From contig CM064632.1 of NCBI GenBank assembly GCA_032717465.1, positions 25,781,915 to 25,845,914 on the forward strand: a DNA stretch of 64,000 bases, read 5' to 3'. A program made the translations under genes and the position numbers. The notes below the pieces were generated by a model. The model saw only the letters and a program-made list of their open reading frames with translations, did no database searches and had not been told where the DNA came from. Of this stretch, positions 23,650-35,176 are shown piece by piece; position 1 is the first letter of the stretch; each line of letters begins with the position of its first letter. The DNA is from Coenobita brevimanus. Lineage: Eukaryota > Arthropoda > Malacostraca > Decapoda > Coenobitidae.

Positions 23650-25686
23650 AATAACAAGGGGTAACCTGGCATGCTGTCCGTAACAAGGAGAGGGCCTACA
23701 AAAGGTACCGGAGCCAACCCACCCCTGCATCACATCATCTTTACGTTTCGGCCCGGAATCGTGCTAAGTCTGTTCTTCGCTCTGCTAAAAATAATTTCAT
23801 CCGTACTAAATGCTTTCAACTCTCCAACTCGAATCTTCCCGCTCCTTCTGGCACCTTGCCAAAAACCTTTCTAACAACTTTACCTCATCATCCTTCCCTC
23901 CTCATTTCTACTCTGATGGGTCTGTAGCTATTTCTTCTACTGATAAAGCAAATCTCTTCGTACAGACTTTCATCCAATTCCACCTTAGACGATTCCGGTG
24001 CTGTTCCTCCATCACTTCCCGCCTGTGACTTCCTCATGGCTGACATTAAAATTTCTTCAGCTGATGTATTTTCTGCCATCACTGGCCTCAATACTAACAA
24101 GGCATATGGGCCTCCTGTTGTTCTCAAGAACTGTGCTTCTGTGCTTACACCCTGCCAAGGCACACTCTTTCCCCATTGTTTGTCAACTTGTACCTTTCCT
24201 TCTTGCTGGAAGTTTGCTCTCATTCAGCCAGTCCCAAAGAAGGATGACCACTCCCAACCCTCCAACTATCGTCCAATTGCTTTAACGTCCTATATTTCAA
24301 AAGTTTTCGAGTCAATTCTCAATAGAAAAATTTTAAGGCATCTTTCCTCTCACAACCTTCTTTCTGATCATCAGTACGGGTTCCGTCAGGGACGCTCCAC
24401 TGACGATCTTCTCACCTACCTTTCAGACTCCTGGTCATCCTCCTTTCGGGACTTTGGCAAAAGCTCTGCCATTGCATTTGACATCTCAAAGGCATTCGAT
24501 CGAGTCTGGCATAAATCTTTAATTTCCAAACTGCCCTCTTACGGTATCTATCCTTCTATCTGTGCCTTCATCGCTAGCTTTCTTTCTGGTCGTTCTATAG
24601 CCGCTGTTGTAGATGGCCATCGTTCTTCTCCTAGATCTATCAACAGTTGTGTTCCTCAGGGCTCTGTCCTATCACCAGCTCTCTTCCTTTTATTCATCAA
24701 TGACCTTCTAAGCTGTACATCTAACCCTATCCACTCATACGCTGATGACTCCACCCTTCACCTTTCCATTCAGTTCCCGCAACGCCCATCTCAACAGTTA
24801 CTTCAACAAACAAGGGATGAGGCTATGGCACACCTAATGTCTGACTTGGCTTGTATCTCTGACTGGGGTAAAAATAATCTTGTTGTTTTTAATGCATCTA
24901 AGACTCAGTTCTTACACCTATCAACCCGTCAAAATCTTCCACAGATATACCCACTAATATTTAAGAATATTTAGCTTAATCCTGCATCATCCTTGAACAT
25001 GCTTGGGGCTTCATTTACTCGGGACTTATCTTGGAAAGATCATATTACATCGCTTGTAAAATCTGCTTCCAAGAGATTGGGTGAGCTAAGCCGACTCCGT
25101 TCTTTCTTTACCCCTGCACAATTGTTGACTCTATACAGGGGTTTTATCCGCCCCTGTGTGGAGTACAATTCTCATGTGTGGGGAGGCTCCCCACATACGG
25201 CTCTTCTCAATAGGGTGGAGTCAAAGGCTTTTCGTCTCATTAACTCTCCTCCCCTTACTGACTCCCTTCAACCTCTGTCTCTTCACCGCACTGTTGCATC
25301 TTTATCTCTTTCCTGTCGCTACTTTAATGGTCACTGCTCCTCTGAACTGTCTGCATGCATTCCTCCACCTCTATGACGGGCGCGTAGCACCCGTCTGTCA
25401 GCAAAATCTCATCCCTTTTCTGTCCAACTCTCTAATGCAAGAGTTAACCGTTACTCCCAGTCCCTCATTTATGGAACAGGTCAACTCTGGAACTGTCTCC
25501 CTCTGTCTGTATTTCCTGCTGCCTATGATCTCCAGTCTTTCAAACGCAGTGTGTCCAGGCATCTCGAAATGAATGGATCTTGAATTTGGCTCTCTCTAGT
25601 ATTTTGTTTTTCTCTTGGAGGGAACTCTTATTGCGGGCTCATGGCCTTTGGTTCCTTCTTCTTTGCATTAAAAAAAAAAAAAAACT
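23650..25686 (+). mobile_element. Jockey-like LINE, 5'-truncated, decayed
   Basis: A coding region homologous to arthropod 'mobile element jockey' RT is followed by a short 3' UTR and a poly(A) tail at about 25,670-25,684. The endonuclease and ORF1 are missing, so this is a 5'-truncated insertion. The 5' boundary is set by the first recognisable residues (WHAVRNKERAYKRYR, from about 23,663). Confidence 0.85.
23663..25572 (+). pseudogene. Jockey-like reverse transcriptase, broken
   Basis: The longest open part (24,036-24,974) carries QPVPKKDDHSQPSNYRPIAL, YGFRQGRSTDDLL, FDISKAFDRVWHKSL, CVPQGSVLSPALFLLFIND and the catalytic SYADDSTLH. The part before it is in another frame with a stop. After a stop at 24,972-24,974 the C-terminal region resumes (ASFTRDLSWKDHI, YRGFIRPCVEYNSHVWGG, NRVESKAFRLI) to about 25,374. 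Another stop follows, and then SNARVNRYSQSLIYG and FKRSVSRHL. Compared with what I know of the family, a few residues are missing from the loop near NTNKAYGPP. The RT catalytic Asp pair is intact but the copy is non-autonomous. Confidence 0.88.
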
Positions 25687-25689
25687 AAT

Positions 25690-26230
25690 GATATTGCTTA
25701 TGAAGCTGGTCAGAACTGTGCGTCACATGATCAAGACAGGATGGAGTGGCGTGCAGTAGATAAGGTTGCCAGCTAGCACAATTCTTGAATCATAATCATA
25801 ATTTTTTATCTTATTTACATTTGGCAGTACATATAACGTAGTGATATCACTAGCTCTGTGCATTAACTTTGGGTGTGTTATGTAACTTGTAGTTGGTTAG
25901 TGTTGTTGTGGGAGATGCCAGATAGCACTGTCTTATCTCATTATCAGTAGGTTGACACTGCATATATAATTTATTCTGTCGGCACATGAAGACTAAATAA
26001 GCGTCTGTAATACGAAAGTAATATAGGGTACTGTTATCTGTAACTTTGCCTTCTGTTACTATTACAGCCATGATTTTTAATCTATTACTATTACTGAAAA
26101 CCTTGTAATAGTCTATGACTATTACTATTACATATTACTATTACCCCATGTCTGTGACCCATAGTACAAACTGCATCACTGGTCACTGTGTTGGTAAAGT
26201 TCATTCACCTTAACTTGACACAAGTATTCA
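25690..26230. other. Intergenic DNA with (TATTAC)n remnant
   Basis: Contains the second TATTAC array at 26,050-26,150. It is followed by TGTGACCCATAG at 26,153-26,164, an inverted partner of the MITE end word at 23,018. No gene. Confidence 0.6.
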
Positions 26231-26231
26231 T

Positions 26232-26405
26232 CCTCTGCAGCTTATTTCATGTAGCTCAGTGGCAAAGACAGTACTGTGGCTCTACATCTTTCCCTTAGAA
26301 CTTCTTGACCTAGCCTCATCTTCTAGTGTTAATTTATTGCTATAACTCATCATTCAAGACGGGGGGATTGCAGTTTTAGGCCAAGATAAAGTTAACAGAG
26401 TATTG
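26232..26405 (+). repeat. 190-bp SINE-like family, copy 2
   Basis: CTGCAGCTTATTTCATGTAGCTCAG..., then CACTTCTTGA-like and GTTAATTTATTGCTATAACTC blocks, ending TTTTAGGCCAAGATAAAG. Similarity may extend about 30 bases upstream (CACCTTAACTTG), shared with the copy at 34.9 kb. Confidence 0.75.
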
Positions 26406-26464
26406 TTTCCCTGCCTTAGTACTTTGTTAATCCTGTTTCTGGATCTTACCTGCTCATTAATGGC

Positions 26465-26710
26465 AGTGTAAGTAAGGTGGTGGTGGTGGTGGTGGTGAGG
26501 CGATGATGATGGTAATGGCGATGGTGATGATGATGATAGACTAGTAATAAAAAGCTATTCTTATCCATAGCATTATTGACACTCAGACTGCTGTGAGTCC
26601 TTTTCTGGCAAATAAAATCGTCTGACGTTAACTGGGACAAACTACTAGAACTCACTCTCTTTTGAATAAAATAGTCTGGCGTTAAACAAAATTAAATATA
26701 AGATTTTGCT
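26465..26710 (-). repeat. Two CCAGACGATTTTATT-family ends, inverted
   Basis: AATAAAATCGTCTGACGTTAAC (minus-orientation end) at 26,611-26,632 and AATAAAATAGTCTGGCGTTAAAC-like at 26,665-26,687 are spaced 54 bases. GGT/GAT triplets lie at 26,478-26,540. Confidence 0.6.
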
Positions 26711-26717
26711 AATCATG

Positions 26718-26729
26718 AGAGAGAGAGAG

Positions 26730-26806
<77 letters not shown>
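26718..26806. repeat. (GA)n(GATA)n(GA)n microsatellite
   Basis: A compound array with pure GATA units in the middle. Confidence 0.95.
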
Positions 26807-26808
<2 letters not shown>

Positions 26809-26901
26809 AATTCTCGTTTGCTTTCCCACAGGTGAGTTCCGGTTCGACTTACCTGTCGCTGATGTCGTCGTGTATGTACTGAAGTAATTTAAAGTCCCTT
26901 T

Positions 26902-27088
26902 CACCTCTTCCTTAGCGACTTATTTTTGGATATGCCCGACATATATCCTTTAGTACGTAATTTTTTGTAGAGTATGGTGATAGTAGATGGATTTACGTAA
27001 CAGAAGAGGACCATAAGGTATAAAAAGTAAAACAGGTCACTTAAGAAAAGGTGTTGGGGACCTTCCTTACATAAGAATACGGGCCCAT
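26902..27088. repeat. Fold-back family pair (arms outward)
   Basis: A minus arm, CACCTCTTCCTTAGCGACTT, at 26,902 and a plus arm, AGAAAAGGTGTTGGGGACC ... AATACGGGCC, at 27,025-27,088 are separated by about 95 bases. Confidence 0.65.
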
Positions 27089-27640
27089 GAGCATCAGGGT
27101 GTGTCCTGGGGTGGCTTGGAGAGGAAGGAAAAGTAAACCAAGATATATAGTCGAGTTTTCTTAGGAAATTTTCGTAGACCTCTTCCTGATTAAAATGTTT
27201 CCATACAGTATATGCCACGATGATAGACTTGTGTGTGGAATTGATGCAGTGTGTGAAAGTTATGCAGTGTATGATTTATGCGGTGTGTGTTGGTATTTAA
27301 GAGATCTAAAGACTAGTAAGAGAAGATTTTTGTAAGTAATATTCAAGACAACATAAGAAAGTAACAGCAATACAAAGACTCCTAAGCTAGCGAGGCACTA
27401 GTGGAAGGACAAGTGACTGTATATGATTGAGTGTGGTGTGTCTTGGTAGGAGTGGTCGTTACTGAGGAGGGATAGAGACACCATCAAGTTGTATGAGTGT
27501 GGTCTGGAGAAGGGCAAGAGGTAGTCCAAGGCTCAGAGGCAGGAACTGGGTGATAGACTGCATGAAGGAGGGTGATTTGTCATTGGAGAAGGGGTCGTTA
27601 CTGAGTACGGATAGAAACTCATAAGGATTCTCGTTCTCAT
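27089..27640. other. Intergenic DNA
   Basis: No gene recognised. A short serine- and asparagine-rich minus frame over 27,459-27,701 runs into the CTC array and looks compositional. Confidence 0.5.
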
Positions 27641-27644
27641 TGTT

Positions 27645-28405
27645 GTTGTTGCTGTTCTCCTCCTCCTCCTCCTCCTCCTCCTCCATCCTTTTCCTCGCCA
27701 CCCTCCCTTCCCATTCCTCATTGTCATATCCCTCTCTTCTTATGCCATTTCGTCTTTCTCTCTCACTTTCTCTCCCCTTCTCCTTTCCCTCCTGTCCATT
27801 CCCTCATCCTCTTCCATCTCTCCCTGTTCCTTTTCTCACTTCTTGTTTCCCTTACGTCTTTATCCTTCCTTCAGTTTTCTATCCATTGTTTCCCTCGTCC
27901 CTCTCTCTCTCTCTCTCTCTCACACTCACTATTCCCTCAGTTTTTCTTTGTCCTCCTCATTCCTTCGCTCTTTCTCTCTCTCTTTCTTTCCCTCTCTCCC
28001 TTTCCTCAGCCTCTTCTGACCCCCATCTTCCCCATTCTCATCCACCCACTTTCCCTCACACTTTCCCTCCGACCCTTGTTTCTTTTTCTCTACCTCCTCC
28101 TTCTCACCCTCACCCCCCTCAGCCACTTCCCCTGCCTCCTTCTCCTCCCTTCCTCTTCCTCCTTTGCTTCCCTTTCTCTTCCTTTCCTCTTTTTCTTCTT
28201 CATCCCTTCCTCTTCCTCCTTGTCTTCCCTTCTTCTTCATCCCTTCCTCTTCCTCCTTGTCTTCCCTTCTTCTTCCTTCTCTTCACTTCCTCCCCGTCTT
28301 CCTTTCCTCTTCCTCCTTCCCTACCATTCCTCTTCCTATTTTTCCTTTCCTCCTCCTCCTCCGCCTCCTCCTCCTTCTTCTTCTTTCCTTCCTTGACAAA
28401 GGGAA
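27645..28405. repeat. Polypyrimidine tract with CTC/CTT words, ~760 bp
   Basis: Starts with a (CTC)n run at 27,655-27,685 and continues as irregular TTCCTCTTCCTCC words. Around 28,160-28,330 a ~45-bp unit containing CCCTTCCTCTTCCTCCTTGTC repeats. The 259-residue Ser/Leu/Pro frame is not a gene. The tract stops exactly where the duplicated segment starts. Confidence 0.85.
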
Positions 28406-28479
28406 GTGGACCAGTGTAGTGCTTTCCCAGCAAAATTATATTATCTCACTTTCAGATGCTTGGTGTGAAAAAAAAGCCT

Positions 28480-28481
28480 GG

Positions 28482-28553
<72 letters not shown>
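28480..28553. repeat. (GATA)n/(GA)n microsatellite
   Basis: Eight GATA-like units then about 45 bp of GA. Confidence 0.95.
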
Positions 28554-28557
<4 letters not shown>

Positions 28558-28950
28558 GTATATATGTATGTACGAATATATGTACAGTCTAAGACAAAAG
28601 TCGTGTCGCGATTTTTGGTGAAGACATCTGATAAAAGGCTAACCTTTAGGGCATGCCAGTCTCGAATGCGGCACTGGGGTAGGACTCTCAGATTGTTTCG
28701 CGACTGACATTAAATCATCGGACAAAGCAGCGACACGATTTTTGTCTTAGACTTACGGTATGTATATCTTAAGGAAAAAGCAGCGTTGAACAATAATATT
28801 GTCTTATTCCTAGCTTGTACAATGAACCCCGTCGCATAGGTCGGTGAAATTTCGTACATTATTCACGCTGACACAAGACGATTTCAGCTGAGTCTGGTGA
28901 CGAGTTTAGATGATTTTTACTACCTAAAGACGATTTTATTCAGCTTCAGA

Positions 28951-29768
28951 TCGTTGCTGTTTGCTGATGATACAGTATTGTTGAGTGAAGATGAATGGGA
29001 GTTGCAAGGTTTGGTGAATGAAATTGGGACAGTGTGTAGGAGGAGGAAGCTGAAAGTTAATGTAAACAAAAGTAAAGTTATGGTGTTTGAGAGGAATGAA
29101 GTCACAGAATGTACAGTGAGGTTGGATGGTGAGGATATGGAGAATGTGAGTGTATTCAGATACTTGGGTAGTGTGATGAGTAAAGATGGGACTTTGGGGG
29201 ATGAAGTGAGTGAAAGGGTACAGCAGGGAAGAAAGGTTGTTGGTACACTGAAAGCAGTGATGAGAAATAGGGAGGTGAGTATGGAAGTTAAGAAGTCATT
29301 GCATGATGGTATTGTGATCCCTACCCTGACGTATGGAAGCGAGGCATGGACCTTGCAAGAGGGGAACAAGTCAAGAGTGAGAGCAGTGGAAATTAGTTAC
29401 TTGAGAGGAGCATGTGGAGTGACATGGAGGGACAGGTTAACGGATGAAGAAGTGAAGGAACGTTGTGAGGTGGATGTGGATGTGGTTGAGAAGATTAGGA
29501 GAAATACACTGAGGTGGTTTGGACATGTGGAGAGAATGGAGAATGAAAGACTGACTAAGAGGGTGTATGTAGGTGAGGTGGAGGGAGGGAAAGGGAGGAG
29601 TAGACCGAGGATGTGGTGGAGGGATGGAGTTGAGAGGTATATGAGGGAGGGGGGGTGAGTTGGGGGGAGGGTAGTCAAATGATGAGTGACAGAGCGACTT
29701 GGAGGCGTTTTGTCTGCGGCCACCCTTTGCGGGATTAGGGCGTCGGGCTATAGATAAGTAGATAGATC
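28951..29768 (+). mobile_element. 5'-truncated LINE, open C-terminal RT fragment
   Basis: The frame runs without a stop from before 28,951 to 29,658 and carries the RT catalytic SLLFADDTVLLSEDE, KLKVNVNKSKVMVFER, FRYLGSVMSKDG, TYGSEAWTL, CGVTWRDRLTDEE and LRWFGHVERMENERL. Everything 5' of the FADD block is missing. A short 3' UTR ends in GGGCTATAGATAAGTAGATAG, a degenerate GATA tail. It is related to, but a different subfamily from, the 16.7-kb LINE. The 5' junction abuts an AAGACGATTTTATTCAGC word, like the end of the CCAGACGATTTTATT family. It is probably a fossil with no function. Confidence 0.88.
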
Positions 29769-30047
29769 TTTAATGCTGAAGGGGTTGATGAAGGGTACTT
29801 GCAACCCCTCCGTCTCTAAATATTTCCCCCAAGCTGAGGAAAATCGTCTGAAGGTGGAAGGAATTAGTAAGTATTTAAACAGACTAAAAGGGTTAAAGGC
29901 AGTCTCGAACAATCCTTTCCTTGCTGGCGATAGACCTAAGATTTATATTAATATTAACCCAAGACGGTTTTCTTTGCTGAGAGAAAACCCCCTGCTCTAA
30001 AAATTCTCAACCACGGTACGCTAAATTCATCTTTTGGTGGAACTACT

Positions 30048-30082
30048 ACTACTACTACTAATAATAATAATTTATAATAATG

Positions 30083-30119
<37 letters not shown>

Positions 30120-30135
30120 GAAGAAGAAGAAGAAT
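30048..30135. repeat. (ACT)n(TAA)n(AAG)n array
   Basis: Clean partner of 1,735-1,815. Confidence 0.9.
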
Positions 30136-30614
30136 GATAATAATAATAACAATAAAACCAGATCTCTTCCGAAAAGGAGTTGAAACCATTCTTCTCTTTA
30201 GTCTGTAAATTTTTACACTTTGGCTCCTATAACCCACTCAGCTGAATTAAATCGTCTGGCACTAACTGGAATTAAATCCTAGAGTCGTCTCCGGTATGTG
30301 AGGGTTAATGGAGGTTGTTAGCAATCCATGTAGTAATGTAGTATAGAAAATCGCAAGGCTAAATTAAAGTCGTTTAGTAGCAAAAATAATGATGCAAACA
30401 CAGATAAGCAATAAATGAATACATAAATAAATAAATAGGTAAGTCAGTAAGTAAATAAGAGAATAGATAAATACATGAGTAAAGGGACACATAAATAAAG
30501 TAAAATAAATAATTCCATTAATAATTCTTACTGAAATCATTGTCCTATTCACAGCCGGCAAATTTTTCTCTTTCAGCTCGAGGATTAATTTTACTCGTAT
30601 TTCTCTTGTTGCTT

Positions 30615-30700
30615 CCAGACGATTTTATTGAGCTTTGGAAATGTGTATCGTTCTGAAGGGGTTGATGAAGGCTTTACCAAAATCCCACCTATTGGTAAGT
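30615..30700 (+). repeat. Copy of the CCAGACGATTTTATT family (clean duplicate)
   Basis: Same as 2,308-2,395: CCAGACGATTTTATTGAGC, then GAAGGGGTTGATGAAGGC. Confidence 0.6.
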
Positions 30701-30732
30701 CACTTAAAATTAATTTAAAAAACGACAAAAAG

Positions 30733-30738
<6 letters not shown>

Positions 30739-30823
<85 letters not shown>
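30739..30823. repeat. (CA)n microsatellite, 85 bp
   Basis: Pure CA following GCGCGCG. Confidence 0.98.
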
Positions 30824-30825
<2 letters not shown>

Positions 30826-30875
30826 AAGACTCATGTTTTTACACTAATTGGCCCAGATTCCCCCACCCCCCCCAT

Positions 30876-31040
30876 TTTGCAGCTTATTCATGTAACTAGC
30901 TCACGGGTAAAGACAGACTCAGCATCGTTTTCATTACACATCTTCGTGACTAGCATCGTATTTTACTGTTAATCTGTTATTATAACTAAGCATTCATGAT
31001 GGAGAGATGGAATATTTAGGGCAGGTTAGAGTAAAAGTAG
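30876..31040 (+). repeat. 190-bp SINE-like family, copy 3 (clean duplicate of copy 1)
   Basis: TTTTGCAGCTTATTCATGTA to TTAGAGTAAAAGTAGTA, as in 2,590-2,756 without the extra bases. Confidence 0.75.
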
Positions 31041-31459
31041 TATAGATAAATACTGTAGAGTAGTTGAAGTTTTTTTTTTTAGGGGGGGAGGGAGGGGGGT
31101 CACATGATTTTAACTCAGATTTTTCTCCAAGACCAAGTAATTTTCTGTCGTGGATCGTACTAACATTTTTACTCAAGAAAATTCACGAAAGAAAATCGCT
31201 TCGTGTGTCCGTTTTACTCTCCTCTGGTTTAGAAATTAACCTGTCTGTATTTAAATCCAAATTGATTAAAATTGTTTGAGGATACCCTGAATGAGAAGGA
31301 ATACGTCAGCGAGGTGAAGAGGCTTAGCTGTATAAAAATCGTCTGCCCTTAGCTAGAATAATAGTGTATATCTTGAAATAAAGACTCAAGAACTAGATAC
31401 TGAAATCGCAATTGTATTCACTGTCTGCAACCTTCATCCTTTCTGCACAGGCATGTTGT

Positions 31460-31461
31460 TG

Positions 31462-31502
<41 letters not shown>

Positions 31503-31503
31503 G
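31460..31503. repeat. (TTA)n microsatellite
   Basis: Immediately precedes the second LINE fragment. Confidence 0.95.
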
Positions 31504-31512
31504 TGTTGTTTG

Positions 31513-32294
31513 GTAAGTGAAGACGAAGGGGAGCTGCAAGGCTTGGTGGATGAGTTTGGGTGTGTGTGTAAGAAACGGAATCTAAAGGTGAATGTAGGGA
31601 AGAGTAAAGTTATGGTCTTCGAGAGAAGTGAAGTCAGTGAATGTACTGTGAGATTGGATGAGGAGGAAATGGAAAATGTGAGTGCGTTTAAGTACTTGGA
31701 TAGTGTGATGAGTAAGGTTGGAAGTTTAGAGGTTGAAGTGCTTGAAAGGGTACATCAAGGAAGAAAGGTTGCTGGTTCCTTGAAAGCAGTTATAAGAAAC
31801 AAGGAAGTGAGTATGGAAACGAAAAAGTTACTACATTACAGTATTGTGATACCAACTCTAACGTATGGAAGTCAAGCTTGGACCTTGTTGGAGGGACACA
31901 AGTCAAGAGTGAGAGCAGTGGAAACGAAGTATTTGAGAGGAGCATGTGGAGTCACATGGAGAGACAGACTGACAAATGAGGAAATGAAGGAGCGTTGTGG
32001 TGTGGATGTGGATGTGATAGGAAGCGTTAGGAGAAACACAATGGGGTGGTTTGGCCATGTGGAGAGGATGGAGAGTGAAAGACTGATGAGGAGAGTGTAT
32101 GTGAGTGAGGTGGAGGGGGGGGAGAGGGCGGGGGAGGCCAAGGATGAGATGGAGGGATAGAGTGGAGAGGTATATGAGAGCGGGTGTGAACTGGGAGCAG
32201 GGCAGTGAAATGGCGTTGGACAGGACGACATGGAGGCGATTTGTTTGTGGCCACTCCTTACGGGACTATGGCGTCTGGCAATAGATGGATATAG

Positions 32295-32295
<1 letters not shown>
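31513..32295 (+). mobile_element. 5'-truncated LINE fragment 2
   Basis: Same family as 28,951-29,768, but it starts a few residues downstream of the FADD motif (SEDEGELQGLVDEFG). It is open to 32,157, through TYGSQAWTLLEGH, CGVTWRDRLTNEE and GWFGHVERMESERL. A frame change in the G-run near 32,115-32,135 precedes a stop at 32,158. Beyond it the DNA still reads the family's tail region, and the copy ends in ATAGATGGATATAGATTATT, merging into a (TTA)n array. It is non-functional. Confidence 0.85.
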
Positions 32296-32378
<83 letters not shown>

Positions 32379-32380
32379 TC
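32296..32380. repeat. (TTA)n microsatellite at LINE 3' end
   Basis: TTA repeats with one CAT interruption, contiguous with the LINE tail. Confidence 0.95.
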
Positions 32381-33127
32381 TAATCCTGCTTCTATTCCTC
32401 TTTCTCCCTTTTCATCTCCTCCCGTATCTCTTCCCTTTTTCACCTCCGGTTCCCTATTCCCTTTCCACCTCACCCCTTTCACCCTCCAGTTATTTTGCTC
32501 CTATTGTACAAGGGACTGGCCGCAAATTTCTCGCTTTTCCTCGTCAAAGGCGCGATTTTGGAAAACCTGAATGAATCTATAAGGGCCTTTTGGGTCTGTA
32601 ATAAGGTCGGTGAGTAGGGGCAGTGAACGGAAGCTTAGCCCAGGAAGGAGGGACTAAATCACACCGTTTGCTTCTCAGTGGACCACCAAATCTCGTGGTA
32701 AATTTGTAAGCTATATTTCTGGTGAATGAAATCTGCTGGAATTTGAAACAATGTGCAAAGTAAATACTGGTGGCGGTGGTGCTGATGGAAGAGGAGGAGG
32801 AGGAGGACACTAATATCCATCACTTCATTATCATAAATAACGGAAAAATGAACAGTAACTTTTGAAACCAAATGATGCGTCCTTGGAAACCCAGGATATT
32901 TTTCAGGATAATGTGTAAGAGTTTCATATTTGTTCGTTTTAAAAGTGGAGCGATATACCTGACCGCACCTATACCTGCGAGTGTTAATTAGCCGTATTTT
33001 CAGGTGGATTTTGACTCTTGCTGTATTTCAGGCAGTATGATTGCAGCGCTTGGAGGAACACTGCATCATTTCCAGTCGAACATGATAAACGGATGTCCAG
33101 CTTATGCCAACAGAGAGCCAGATATAC

Positions 33128-33197
<70 letters not shown>

Positions 33198-33634
33198 TCC
33201 TCCTCCTATTTCTTTATGTTTTTCTTTTCTTTTTTTCCTCCTCCTCCTCCTCTTTCGTTCAGGTCCACCATTGTACTGCTAGGTACAAAAGGACGTTGGG
33301 GCAACACACTGCACCCACCAGTCTGACCGGCTGAAGAATCAAACTCCGGTTCCCGCATCATAGATCAAACACGTCTTTGCTTCCTGTATCGTTCTGTGCC
33401 GTATTTATTAATCACGAATACCACGGACGTTGCACAATTGATCGTCTAGTTTAAGTGTTGTTTCTCATGTCGATTAAAGATTTTCGTGGTATTTTCATTG
33501 GTCAGGGACGCTACCGAACACCTTTTCCCAACCGGTTTATTTTTGCATATAGCTTTCATTATCAATCCCTTATGTGTTATTCCTGACTCCTATGTTGACA
33601 TTAAAAAGATGTAGACAGCATACAAAGTGCAGAA
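32381..33634. other. Intergenic DNA with (CT)n
   Basis: Pyrimidine-rich to about 32,500. A (CTC)-type purine run near 32,790-32,810, (CT)n at about 33,130-33,193, and CTCCTC at about 33,236-33,252. No gene recognised. Confidence 0.6.
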
Positions 33635-33772
33635 TGGAAAATAAATCGGTGAGGAAAAGGTGTTAGGGAGCATCCTTAATTTCCGAAAATATAGCCCTTA
33701 AGACTTATAAGCCGGTATTGTAAGGAATCTCCCTAACACCTCTTCCTAAGCTATTTATTTTTCCAGCTTTAT
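33635..33772. mobile_element. Fold-back (palindromic) MITE-like element
   Basis: A left arm from 33,635 (AATAAATCGGTGAGGAAAAGG, TGTTAGGGAGcATCCTTA) pairs with a right arm ending at 33,772 (TAAGGAATCTCCCTAACACC, TCTTCCTAAGCTATTTATTT). The arms are about 50 bp, roughly 80% alike by eye, with about 30 bases between them. Single arms of the same family occur at six other places in this window. Confidence 0.75.
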
Positions 33773-33866
33773 GTTACTGTCTTCCTTTGTGTTGCCTAAA
33801 TCATTCTAATATCGCCATCCTCTGCATAAGTAAGGTACTGTACAAGATGATATTAACTAGCCGCAT

Positions 33867-33930
33867 CAAAAAAATAAATCGCTGAGGAAGAGGTGCTAGG
33901 GAGCCTCCTTAACCGACGAAAATACGGGCC
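33867..33930 (+). repeat. Fold-back family arm
   Basis: AAATAAATCGCTGAGGAAGAGG, then TGCTAGGGAGCCTCCTTAA and GAAAATACGGGCC. Close to the family consensus I infer. Confidence 0.75.
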
Positions 33931-34084
33931 TCCCCCCCCCCTCTCTTTCTCTCTCTCTCTCTCAAAAGAAAAAAGTCAGGAGATACTTGAATGAAAGGAA
34001 GTCCTCGAGCTGAAAATGTTAAGTATAGGACTATTAGGTGTTGAAAGTGAAAAATAATATAGCTTTATTATTGTTATTTTTACA

Positions 34085-34139
<55 letters not shown>

Positions 34140-34920
34140 CGCGCGCGCGAGATTGATGGTGTGTGTGGAGGAGCATCTGTGTGCGGCTCAGCCATCATTA
34201 ACCCTGCCCGTCACAGACACTATTACTGATTGCTGAGAGCGAGAGAGTTCTCAGTAAGTACTTAAGATTTTGAATGTCATTTTCTCTCTCTCTCTCTCTC
34301 TCTCAAGCTTCCCAATCTTCATCTACAATAAAATAATCAGTATTAGAAAAATCGACAGAAATAAATTAGTGACATATATACTCTGAGCCAGAAGTGACAC
34401 AATGAGATATTTTTGAAGGTGATAATGAAGTTTTTAGAGGTATTTCTGCTGCCTTAGAGGACACGAGTTCGATCCCAGGCTGGGGTAGGGAATTTGTTTT
34501 ATTATTCCGAATTTCGCCACGAAAACCGACTTTACTGATTTTTCACAAGACTCTCAGCCATGTCATAAGCACACCCCGCTAATACCTTCCTGTCAGACCT
34601 GCATGAAACAGTCCTGTCATGTATTCAGTATGGACGGTCGACATTAGTGCGGAAGTTGTGACATGTAAAGGTCTGTGACACATATCAGAACTCAGGGCCT
34701 CGGAGGAACAAGCTGTCAGACCTTCCAAAGTTGTACACGTTAAGAAAATCATCGAAAAGGAAAATAAAAACAGCCAGAAGTGGATACGTTAACTTCTTGG
34801 AGTGTTAATTTACATCCTAATCTGGGTATATTAGTACTTAATTCGTCATTATCTTACCTTTCTTAATTAACCTCTGATATAAAAAGTTTAATTACACTCT
34901 TTTTTACCTTAACTTGGCAG
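33931..34920. other. Intergenic DNA with (GT)n and (CT)n
   Basis: (CT)n at about 33,938-33,962, (GT)n and GCGC alternation at 34,086-34,150, (CT)n at about 34,284-34,304. AGTTCGATCCC near 34,470 resembles a tRNA B box, but I find no A box. No gene recognised. Confidence 0.6.
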
Positions 34921-35107
34921 AGATTTTCGTCCTTTTGCAGCCTATTTCACGAAGCTTAGAATAAGACAATACTGCAGCTCTACGTTATTTCAATAGCACT
35001 TCTTCATGACTAGCAGAATCATATTCAAATGTTCACTTATTGGTACAGCTCTACATTGAAGATGAAGAGATGGTAATTTTAGGTCAAGTTAGAGTAAAAT
35101 GAGTATT
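34921..35107 (+). repeat. 190-bp SINE-like family, copy 4
   Basis: CTTTTGCAGCCTATTTCACG, AGCACTTCTTCATGACTAGC, GATGAAGAGATGGTAATTTT and AGGTCAAGTTAGAGTAAAAT blocks. It ends in AGTATTGCAGCAGTAG and merges into a (TAG)n array. Confidence 0.8.
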
Positions 35108-35129
35108 GCAGCAGTAGAAGTACCGTAGT

Positions 35130-35176
35130 AGTAGTAGTAGTAGCAGTGGGCCTAGTAGTAGTAGTTGTAGTAGTAG
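35130..35176. repeat. (TAG)n array, target of the LTR element
   Basis: GTAGTAGTAG repeats continue after 41,501 on the far side of the element, so the retrotransposon inserted into this microsatellite. Confidence 0.85.

Larger units (their letters stand above)
28422..31983. repeat. Clean copy of the duplicated segment
   Basis: Partner of 1-3,722. Here both LINE fragments are open over hundreds of bases. Content in order: GATA/GA array, unique DNA, LINE fragment, (TAA)n, unique DNA, CCAGACGATTTTATT repeat, (CA)n, SINE-like copy, unique DNA, (ATT)n, LINE fragment. 32,000-32,295 continues the second LINE beyond where the first copy hits the gap. Confidence 0.9.

Noticed and set aside
34440..34500. 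tRNA gene from AGTTCGATCCC
   Set aside because: No matching A box, no acceptor stem pairing and no cloverleaf could be drawn.
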